In this document: in pieces, positions 17,801 to 24,470 of the stretch | How positions within the stretch are numbered: position 1 is the stretch's first letter | How the letters are laid out: each line of letters opens with the position of its first letter | Assembly (NCBI RefSeq): GCF_000328705.1 | Contig: NC_019673.1 | Location: 3,224,001 to 3,288,000 of the forward strand | DNA length: 64,000 nt | Reading direction: 5' to 3' | From: Saccharothrix espanaensis DSM 44229 | Lineage (GTDB): Bacteria > Actinomycetota > Actinomycetes > Mycobacteriales > Pseudonocardiaceae | Program-made: the position numbers and the translations under genes | Notes under the pieces: model-generated | Database searches by the model: none | What the model was told of the DNA's origin: nothing | The model's input: the letters and a program-made list of their open reading frames with translations, nothing else

Positions 17801-18319
17801 GTGTCTGCACACCGCACCCGCGGACTTCTGCGCGCCGCTGCCCTGCTCGCCGCCGGCGCGGCCCCGCTGATGGCCGGCACCGCCTCGGCCGCCGAGGCTC
17901 CGCTGGACGTCGTGGAGGGCAAGGTCGGCGAGGCTGCTCACCGCCTCGACGTCGGCTTGGCCAAGCCCGCCACGAACCTGGTCGCCGGTCAGGCGCTCAA
18001 GCTCCCCACGCCGGCGCAGTCGCCGGTGGCGTCCGCCCCGCAGCTCCCGTCGGCCGACCTGCCGACCGGCGCGCTGCCCCCGGTGGCCCAGCTACCGATC
18101 GGTCAGCTCCCGATCGGTCAGCTCCCCATCGGCTCGCTGCCGATCGGCTCCCAGCTCCCGCTGGGGTCGCCGGAGGCGCAGGCCCGCGAGGTCACCGCAC
18201 CCGCCGTGGCGAAGCTGCCCGGCGCGCCCGCGGTCCCGGCGCCGACCGTGAACAAGCCCGCCGTGCCCGGCCTGCCGGGCGGTGCCGGGCCGGTCACCCT
18301 GCCGGTCCTGGGCGGCTGA
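17801..18319 (+). CDS. Small secreted protein with LPIGQ-type pentapeptide repeats
   Basis: A 172-residue protein with a clear signal peptide (LLRAAALLAAGAAPLMAGTA, then SA-AEAP). The mature part starts with a short helical stretch (LDVVEGKVGEAAHRLDVGLA) and then becomes Pro/Leu/Gly-rich: tandem QLPIG-QLPIG-QLPIG-SLPIG-SQLPLG near residues 103-125, and a C-terminus rich in PAVP/LPG. No Cys, catalytic motif or LPXTG anchor is present. GTG 17801 puts the signal peptide at the extreme N-terminus; earlier in-frame starts add a charged extension. A structural or wall-associated role is likely, but unproven. Confidence 0.75.
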   Translation: MSAHRTRGLLRAAALLAAGAAPLMAGTASAAEAPLDVVEGKVGEAAHRLDVGLAKPATNLVAGQALKLPTPAQSPVASAPQLPSADLPTGALPPVAQLPIGQLPIGQLPIGSLPIGSQLPLGSPEAQAREVTAPAVAKLPGAPAVPAPTVNKPAVPGLPGGAGPVTLPVLGG

Positions 18320-18334
18320 GCACCCGCCGAGCAC

Positions 18335-18375
18335 CCGCCGGCACCGCCCCGGTCCCCCCGGGGCGGTGCCGGCGG
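18335..18375. terminator. Bidirectional hairpin terminator between convergent genes
   Basis: The perfect 16-base arms 18335-18350 and 18360-18375 (core CCGGCACCGCCCC / GGGGCGGTGCCGG) enclose a 9-base loop. The hairpin lies 15 bases after the small secreted protein's stop and 40 bases from the stop of the convergent PucR gene, so it can serve both. Confidence 0.85.
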
Positions 18376-18415
18376 TTCGGCCCCGGTGATCGGATTCGGT
18401 GATCGGTTTCGGTGA

Positions 18416-20029
18416 TCAGGGCTCGCCCATTTCCTGCACCAACAGCGCCACGTAGAGCGACAGGACCGATTCGGGGTCTTCCAGCGACACCCCGAGGACC
18501 TGTTCGATCCGGGAGAGCTGTTGGTAGTACGCCGTCCTGGACAAGTGCGCAGCCGCCGCCGCCGCTGATTTGTTGCCGCCGTTCTCGCAATAGCAGCGCA
18601 GCAGTTCCACCAACCGGCTGCCCTGATTCACGTCGCGGTTGATCAACGCCCCGAGTTCGCGGTCCGCGAAAGCGCGCACGCGTTCGTCCTCGCGCAACAG
18701 GTGCAGCAGCCCGCGCAACCGGACGTCGTCCAGCCGGTGGTAGAGCCGGTTGCCCGGCGACCGCAGCGCCGCGCCCGCGATGTGGGCGGCCTCGCCCAGG
18801 CTGCGCCGCACGTCGGCCGTTGACGAGACGGTGGTGCCGACCGCGATCACCACCGGCAGCGCGTGCTGGGTCGCGGCGGCGGTCCGGTGCACCTCGCGGG
18901 CCAGCCGGCGCAGCACGCCGTCCATCCCGGCGGCGGGCGGCAGCGACAGCAGGGCCCGCACGCTGGTGTCGTCCACGACCCCGACCAGCGCGGGCACCGT
19001 CACCCGGCGGGTGGCCAGCGCGGTCGCCTCGGCCAGGTCCCGCAGCACCTCCTGGGTGGCCAGGGCCTGCGCGGGCGCGCTCGCCGTGCCCGGCCGGATC
19101 GCCACGCCGACCAGTTGCCTGCGGTCCAGCGGCACGCCGAGCGCCGCCGCGCGGGCGGGCAGGTCCTGCGGCGGCCGGCCGAGGAGCTGGGTGAGCAGCG
19201 TGCGGTGGGTCTGCCGCTCCAGCGACTCGCGGTCGCGCGCCACCAGCCGGTGCACGGCCAGCGCGGAGGCCGCGCGCTCGGCGACCACGACGTGCCGGTG
19301 CGGCGGCGGGTCCGGCGAGACGATCACCAGCCGGCCCCAGTCGGCCCCGCGCGCGCCGACCACGGTGACCAGCCAGCCCGATCCCTCGTGGTAGGCCGTG
19401 CGCTCGGGCAGCGACACCGCCTGCGACCGCGCGCCCCACTCGGTGAGCAGCGCCGTGGGGTCCTGACCGGCGGCGTCGTAGGCCAGCACCTCGTGCCCGA
19501 GGGTCTCCAGCACGACCGGCAGGCCGGAGGTCCGGGCCACCTCGCGCAGCACCTCGGCCGGTTCCGCCCCGGCCACGGTCAGCGCGGTGAACGTCTCGTG
19601 CACCTGCTCGGCGGCCCGGAGCTCGGCGAGCTGGGCGTCCACGATCAGCGCCACGACCGCCTCGGTGACCGACACGAACCGGGTCTCGCGGGCGAGGGTG
19701 ACCAGCGGCAGCCCGTGCTTCTCGGCGGTGGCCACGAGCGCGCCCGGCACCTCGTCGGCCCACCGCCGCACCAGCTCCACGACCAGGCCGGACGCGCCCA
19801 CGGCGGCCAGGTCGTCGACGTACCGGGTCAGCCCCGCCGGGTCCTCGGGCAGCGCGATCCCGGTGGTCAGCACCAGCTCGCCGCCGCGCAGCAGGTGCGC
19901 GATGTCGGCGACCTCCGCGGCGTGCACCCAGCGCACCCGGCGCTGCATCCCGGCCGCGCCCGCGATGACCCTGGGCCGGCCCCGGCGGATGACCGGCAGG
20001 GCGAGCGCTTCGGCAACCGTGGGGTACAT
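18416..20029 (-). CDS. PucR-family transcriptional regulator
   Basis: A 537-residue regulator. The N-terminal PucR ligand domain (about 1-125) starts MYPTVAEALALPVIRRGRPR; a GGDEF-like/CdaR middle follows. The C-terminal HTH_30 includes LLRCYCENGGNKSAAAAAAH and LSRTAYYQQLSRIEQVLGV. The family senses nitrogen/purine-pyrimidine status and activates catabolic genes. It is divergent, with a 108-base gap, from the transaminase-mmsA operon, whose products finish beta-alanine breakdown. It is therefore the best candidate activator of this pathway and possibly of the operon at 10-14.8 kb. Confidence 0.92.
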   Translation of the reverse strand: MYPTVAEALALPVIRRGRPRVIAGAAGMQRRVRWVHAAEVADIAHLLRGGELVLTTGIALPEDPAGLTRYVDDLAAVGASGLVVELVRRWADEVPGALVATAEKHGLPLVTLARETRFVSVTEAVVALIVDAQLAELRAAEQVHETFTALTVAGAEPAEVLREVARTSGLPVVLETLGHEVLAYDAAGQDPTALLTEWGARSQAVSLPERTAYHEGSGWLVTVVGARGADWGRLVIVSPDPPPHRHVVVAERAASALAVHRLVARDRESLERQTHRTLLTQLLGRPPQDLPARAAALGVPLDRRQLVGVAIRPGTASAPAQALATQEVLRDLAEATALATRRVTVPALVGVVDDTSVRALLSLPPAAGMDGVLRRLAREVHRTAAATQHALPVVIAVGTTVSSTADVRRSLGEAAHIAGAALRSPGNRLYHRLDDVRLRGLLHLLREDERVRAFADRELGALINRDVNQGSRLVELLRCYCENGGNKSAAAAAAHLSRTAYYQQLSRIEQVLGVSLEDPESVLSLYVALLVQEMGEP

Positions 20030-20032
20030 GGA

Positions 20033-20073
20033 CACAACGTAATGCGAACTCCCGAAAAGCGGTACACGTTGTG
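20033..20073. promoter_or_regulatory. Inverted-repeat operator between PucR gene and transaminase operon
   Basis: CACAACGT (20033-20040) and ACGTTGTG (20066-20073) are perfect 8-base inverted half-sites separated by 25 bases. Their centres are 33 bases apart, about three helical turns. They begin 4 bases before the PucR ATG and sit 65-105 bases upstream of the transaminase start, so one bound regulator could control both directions. Confidence 0.6.
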
Positions 20074-20137
20074 CATGGCGGCGTCGCGGTGTCCCCACCA
20101 GACTTCACAGAGCACCGACGCCCCCCGAGGAGGACCG

Positions 20138-21439
20138 ATGGCACCCGAAGACGGCGTGCACCGCGGCGGCCACGCCGAACTGCTGGCCCGGCACCGCGCG
20201 GTGATGCCCGACTGGCTGGCCCTCTACTACGACCAGCCCATCGAGTTGGCCTGCGCGCAGGGCCGCCGGGTGACCGACCGCGAGGGCAACACCTACCTCG
20301 ACTTCTTCGCCGGGATCCTGACCAACGCCATCGGCTACGACGTCGCCGAGATCAGCGACGCGGTCCGCGCGCAGCTCGACACCGGCGTGCTGCACAGCTC
20401 CACGCTCTACCTGATCCGCGCCCAGGTCGAGCTCGCCGAGAAGATCGCCACGCTCTCCGGCATCCCGGACGCCAAGGTGTTCTTCACCAACTCCGGCACC
20501 GAGGCCAACGAGACCGCGCTCATGCTGGCCACCGGGTACCGCCGCAGCGACCAGGTGCTGGCGCTGCGCAACTCCTACCACGGCCGGTCGTTCGCGAGCA
20601 TGGCCGTCACCGGCAACCGGGGCTGGTCGGCGTCCTCGCTCAGCCCGCTCAAGGTGAGCTGGGTGCACGGGGGCTACCGCTACCGCAGCCCGTTCAAGGA
20701 CTTCTCCGACGCCGACTACATCAAGGCGTGCGTCGCCGACCTGCGCGAGGTCATCGAGACGACCACCGCCGGCGACGTGGCCTGCCTGCTGGCCGAGCCG
20801 ATCCAGGGCGTCGGCGGGTTCGCCACCCCGCCGGACGGGCTGTTCGCCGCCTTCAAGGAGGTCCTCGACGAGTACGGGATCCTGCTGATCTCCGACGAGG
20901 TGCAGACCGGCTGGGGGCGCACCGGCGAGCACTTCTGGGGCATCCAGGCGCACGGTGTCACGCCGGACGCGATGACCTTCGCCAAGGGCCTGGGCAACGG
21001 CCTGGCGATCGGCGGCGTGGTGGCCCGCGGCGACCTGATGGACAGCATCAGCGCCAACTCCATCTCCACCTTCGGTGGCAACCCGGTGTCCACCGCCGGC
21101 GCGCTGGCGACGCTGGACTACCTGCTGGACCACGATTTGCAGGCCAACGCGGCGAAGATGGGCGACCTGCTGGGCCACGGCCTGCGCACCATCGCCGAGG
21201 ACCGGCCGGCCGTCGGCGACGTGCGCGGCAAGGGGCTCATGGTCGGCATCGAGCTGGTCGGCCCGGCCGGCGAACCCGACCCGAAGGCCGCCGCGGCCGT
21301 GCTCGAAGGCAGCCGGGAACGCGGCCTGCTGGTCGGCAAGGGCGGCCTGTACGGCAACGTCATCCGGCTCGCGCCGCCGATGACGGTGACCGAGGACGAG
21401 GTCGTGGAAGCACTCGGGATCCTGGGGGACGTGCTGTGA
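20138..21439 (+). CDS. Class III aminotransferase, probable beta-alanine/3-aminoisobutyrate:pyruvate transaminase
   Basis: A 433-residue PLP enzyme of the acetylornithine/omega-transaminase fold. Landmarks are FFTNSGTEANETALMLA (phosphate cup), SYHGRSFASMAVTGN, LISDEVQTGWGRTGEHFWG (Asp that binds the pyridine N) and TFAKGLGNGLAIGG (Schiff-base Lys ~285). ATG 20138 follows GAGGAGG. The CoA-acylating dehydrogenase starts inside its last codons. Context indicates beta-alanine as amino donor, giving malonate semialdehyde; GABA or other omega-amino acids cannot be excluded. Confidence 0.9.
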   Translation: MAPEDGVHRGGHAELLARHRAVMPDWLALYYDQPIELACAQGRRVTDREGNTYLDFFAGILTNAIGYDVAEISDAVRAQLDTGVLHSSTLYLIRAQVELAEKIATLSGIPDAKVFFTNSGTEANETALMLATGYRRSDQVLALRNSYHGRSFASMAVTGNRGWSASSLSPLKVSWVHGGYRYRSPFKDFSDADYIKACVADLREVIETTTAGDVACLLAEPIQGVGGFATPPDGLFAAFKEVLDEYGILLISDEVQTGWGRTGEHFWGIQAHGVTPDAMTFAKGLGNGLAIGGVVARGDLMDSISANSISTFGGNPVSTAGALATLDYLLDHDLQANAAKMGDLLGHGLRTIAEDRPAVGDVRGKGLMVGIELVGPAGEPDPKAAAAVLEGSRERGLLVGKGGLYGNVIRLAPPMTVTEDEVVEALGILGDVL

Positions 21440-22926
21440 GGATCACCCACCGGATCGGCGGAAAGCCCTGGGACGGCGAGGCGTCCCGCAGCGGCGAGGT
21501 GTACGACCCGGCCACCGGGAAGGTCGCCGCGCACGTCGACTTCGCGTCGGCGGCCACCGTGGACGAGGCGGTCGCGTCGGCCAGGTCCGCGTTCGCCGAC
21601 TGGCGCAACGCGTCGCTGACCCGGCGCGCCACCGTGATGTTCGCGTTCCGGGAGCTGTTGAACGCGCGCAAGTCCGAGCTGACCGGGATCGTCACCGCCG
21701 AGCACGGCAAGGTGCTGTCCGACGCGGCCGGCGAGGTCCAGCGCGCGTTGGAGGCCGTGGAGTTCGCCTGCGGCATCCCGCACCTGCTCAAGGGCGGGTT
21801 CAGCGAGAACGCGTCCACCCGGGTCGACGTCTACTCGATCCAGCAGCCGCTGGGCGTGGTCGGCGTGATCTCGCCGTTCAACTTCCCGGCGATGGTGCCG
21901 TTGTGGTTCGTGCCCAACGCGATCGCGTGCGGCAACACCGTCGTGCTCAAACCGTCCGAGAAGGACCCGTCGGCGTCGGTGTTCATCGCGGAGCTGTTCG
22001 CCGAGGCGGGCCTGCCCGACGGCGTGCTCAACGTGGTGCACGGCGACAAGGAGGCCGTCGACCGGATCCTGGAGCACCCGGACGTCAAAGCCGTGTCGTT
22101 CGTGGGGTCGACGCCGATCGCCAAGTACGTCTACGAGACCGGGACCCGGCACGGCAAGCGGGTGCAGGCGTTGGGCGGGGCCAAGAACCACATGGTCGTG
22201 CTGCCGGACGCGGACCTCGACCTGGCCGCCGACGCGGCCGTCTCGGCGGGCTTCGGCTCGGCGGGGGAGCGGTGCATGGCCATCTCGGTCGTGGTCGCGG
22301 TCGACCCGGTCGGCGACGAGCTGGTGGCCAAGATCGCCGACCGGATCGCCGGGCTGCACGTCGGCGACGGGCGTCGGCCGGGCTGCGAGATGGGCCCGCT
22401 GGTGACCGGGGCGCACCGGGACAAGGTGGCGTCCTACGTGGACGCCGGCGTGGCGGAGGGCGCGTCGCTGGTCGTGGACGGGCGCGGGCACCCGGTCGAC
22501 GGCGACGCGTCCGGGTTCTGGCTCGGGCCCACGCTGTTCGACCACGTCGGCGCGGACATGTCGGTGTACCGGGACGAGATCTTCGGGCCGGTGCTGTCGG
22601 TGCTGCGGGCGGCGTCCTACGACGACGCGGTCGAGGTCGTCAACGCCAACCCGTACGGCAACGGCACCGCGATCTTCACCAACGACGGCGGCGCGGCGCG
22701 GCGGTACCAGAACGAGGTCGAGGTCGGCATGGTCGGCGTGAACGTGCCGATCCCGGTGCCGGTGGCCTACTACTCGTTCGGCGGGTGGAAGGACTCGCTG
22801 TTCGGCGACTCGCACGCCTATGGGCCGGAGGGCGTCCACTTCTACACCCGGACCAAGGTCGTCACCGGCCGCTGGCTGGACCCGTCGCACGGCGGCGTGA
22901 ACCTGGGCTTCCCGCAGAACACCTGA
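21436..22926 (+). CDS. mmsA: CoA-acylating methylmalonate/malonate-semialdehyde dehydrogenase
   Basis: A 496-residue aldehyde dehydrogenase. The catalytic Cys is in GSAGERCMAIS (~280). The usual general-base motif ELGGKNP is replaced by LGGAKNH, a hallmark of MMSDH, which uses CoA rather than water to release the acyl group. It converts malonate semialdehyde to acetyl-CoA (or methylmalonate semialdehyde to propionyl-CoA) with NAD+ reduction and CO2 loss. The GTG start overlaps the transaminase stop, and a terminator follows, so the two genes form one operon that finishes uracil/thymine breakdown. Confidence 0.95.
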   Translation: MRITHRIGGKPWDGEASRSGEVYDPATGKVAAHVDFASAATVDEAVASARSAFADWRNASLTRRATVMFAFRELLNARKSELTGIVTAEHGKVLSDAAGEVQRALEAVEFACGIPHLLKGGFSENASTRVDVYSIQQPLGVVGVISPFNFPAMVPLWFVPNAIACGNTVVLKPSEKDPSASVFIAELFAEAGLPDGVLNVVHGDKEAVDRILEHPDVKAVSFVGSTPIAKYVYETGTRHGKRVQALGGAKNHMVVLPDADLDLAADAAVSAGFGSAGERCMAISVVVAVDPVGDELVAKIADRIAGLHVGDGRRPGCEMGPLVTGAHRDKVASYVDAGVAEGASLVVDGRGHPVDGDASGFWLGPTLFDHVGADMSVYRDEIFGPVLSVLRAASYDDAVEVVNANPYGNGTAIFTNDGGAARRYQNEVEVGMVGVNVPIPVPVAYYSFGGWKDSLFGDSHAYGPEGVHFYTRTKVVTGRWLDPSHGGVNLGFPQNT

Positions 22927-22938
22927 TCCACGTCCCTC

Positions 22939-22970
22939 GGGCCCCTCCCCCTGACCCGGGGGAGGGGCCC
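22939..22970 (+). terminator. Hairpin after mmsA
   Basis: The arms GGGCCCCTCCCC (22939-22950) and GGGGAGGGGCCC (22959-22970) form a perfect 12-base stem with an 8-base loop, 12 bases after the stop codon. Confidence 0.85.
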
Positions 22971-23189
22971 CGCGCGTCGGGCGGTGCCCCCTCGTGCCGC
23001 CCGGAACGCGCAGGTGGTCCGGGCTGCGCGAAGCAATAGGCGAACAATTCTCCACTATTGTCGACGCACCGTCGAACAAGTCGGGTTTGAGTGCGCCGGG
23101 GAATGGGCGTAGGGTCGACGTCCGTCGTGCGAACTCGGCTCGGGGTCGTCGGTTCGACTCATCGCGAAATCCTGCCAGGAGTTTCTCAG

Positions 23190-23507
23190 GTGGTCCTCAC
23201 CCGACAAGGCGACCCACCCGGTCTCGTGCTGACCGGTGTCCTCGAGGCGGTCGCGCCGGAGGTGCTGCGCGCCGCCGTGCTCGCACCCGGCCGCCCGGCG
23301 CACCCGGACGTCCGGCTCGACCTGCGAGCCGTGCCGTTCCTCCGGACGGCGGAACTGCGCGTGCTCTGCGCCATGGCCGCTGAGCTGGCACAAGCCGGCC
23401 GCAGCCTGGTGCTGGAGCTGGCCGAACACCACGAATGGGCGATCAGAGCCATCGGCTGGGCCGGTGCTCCCGGCCTGGTCCTGGCGAACGGAGACATGCC
23501 GCGATGA
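23190..23507 (+). CDS. STAS-domain protein (anti-sigma-factor antagonist-like)
   Basis: A 105-residue cytosolic protein. The core matches a STAS fold: GLVLTGVLEAVAPEVL, VRLDLRAVPFLRTAELRVLC and LVLELAEHHEWAIRAIGW. STAS proteins bind HATPase-type anti-sigma kinases. The usual phospho-accepting Ser/Thr position (DLS.V.F.D) reads as DLRAVPFLR, so phosphorylation at the canonical site may be absent. GTG 23190 is preceded by CAGGAG. The stop overlaps the ATG of the MEDS/HATPase gene, so the pair is translationally coupled and probably works together. Confidence 0.75.
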   Translation: MVLTRQGDPPGLVLTGVLEAVAPEVLRAAVLAPGRPAHPDVRLDLRAVPFLRTAELRVLCAMAAELAQAGRSLVLELAEHHEWAIRAIGWAGAPGLVLANGDMPR

Positions 23508-24466
23508 GCAACGAGCACTTCCGGCACGACGCCGCCGTGTACGCGGACGACGACGAATTCCTGACGATGTCGGTGCCGTTCGTCGAAGACGGCCTGGCGC
23601 TCGGTGAACCGGTGCTGGTCACCACCACCCCGGCGAACCTGGAATTGCTCCGCTCGGCGCTCGGTGAACGGGCCCACCGGTTCGATTTCGCGGAAACCGC
23701 CTATTTCGGCCGACGCCCGCCGGCCCGCGCCACCGAGTTCATCCGGTATTGGCAGCGGAAAGCGGGTCCGGTCGGCCGCAACGTGCGGGTGCTGGCCGAA
23801 CCGCTGTGGGCCGGCCGCACGCGGGCCGACGTGCGCGCCTGGCGGCGGATGGAGGCCGGCCTCAACGTCGTGCTGGCCGACACCAACGTGTGGATGATCT
23901 GCCCCTACGACGCCCGCGTGGTCGGTGAGGAGGGCCTGGCGCACGCGCTGCGCACGCACCCCACCCACGTGCGCGGCACCGACGTGCTGGAATCGCCGGA
24001 CTACGTCGAACCGGGCGAGTACGCGCGGGCGTGCGACGCGGTGCCGATGCCGCCGCGCCCCGATGACGTCGAGACCCTGCCGCTGGGCGGCGACCCGAAC
24101 GCGTTGCGCCGGTTCGTGTTCGAGCACGCGGCCCGGCTCGGCCTGACCGAGCAGCACGCGGCGCTGCTGACCGTCGCGGTCGGCGAGGCGCTGCGGTTCG
24201 TCGGCGACGACGGGCACCTGGCGCTGTGGCCGGCCGGCGGGTCGGTGGTGTGCGAGCTGTCCGGGGCGAGCGCGGTCGACGTCGCGCCGTTCGCCGGGTT
24301 CCGGCCGCCGGAGCTGACCGCGGCCGCCGAGCCGGGGGAGGGGCTCTGGGTGACCCGGCAGATCTGCGAGTCGGTGGAGGTCCGCACCGAGGGCGGCGTC
24401 ACGGTGCTCAGGCTCCAGCTGCCGGGTCCGCGCTCGGCGGAGCTCGCGGGCCCGGCTCACCGGTGA
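23504..24466 (+). CDS. MEDS-domain/HATPase sensor protein (anti-sigma kinase-like)
   Basis: A 320-residue protein. The N-terminal MEDS domain (about 1-165: HFRHDAAVYADDDEFLTMSV, EPVLVTTTPANLELL) is a sensor fold seen next to HATPase proteins. A degenerate RsbW-like HATPase follows (about 205-315): AALLTVAVGEALRFVGDDG in place of the N-box and GEGLWVTRQICESVEV as the G2 block. The HATPase Asn (VxEAxxNA) is not evident, so ATP binding or kinase activity may be weak. It overlaps the STAS gene; its stop is only 4 bases from that of the convergent EF-G-like gene. Confidence 0.8.
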   Translation: MSNEHFRHDAAVYADDDEFLTMSVPFVEDGLALGEPVLVTTTPANLELLRSALGERAHRFDFAETAYFGRRPPARATEFIRYWQRKAGPVGRNVRVLAEPLWAGRTRADVRAWRRMEAGLNVVLADTNVWMICPYDARVVGEEGLAHALRTHPTHVRGTDVLESPDYVEPGEYARACDAVPMPPRPDDVETLPLGGDPNALRRFVFEHAARLGLTEQHAALLTVAVGEALRFVGDDGHLALWPAGGSVVCELSGASAVDVAPFAGFRPPELTAAAEPGEGLWVTRQICESVEVRTEGGVTVLRLQLPGPRSAELAGPAHR

Positions 24467-24470
24467 CCGG

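Noticed and set aside
21118..23079. 653-residue minus-strand open frame over mmsA
   Set aside because: Shadow frame; the plus-strand MmsA has full family motifs.
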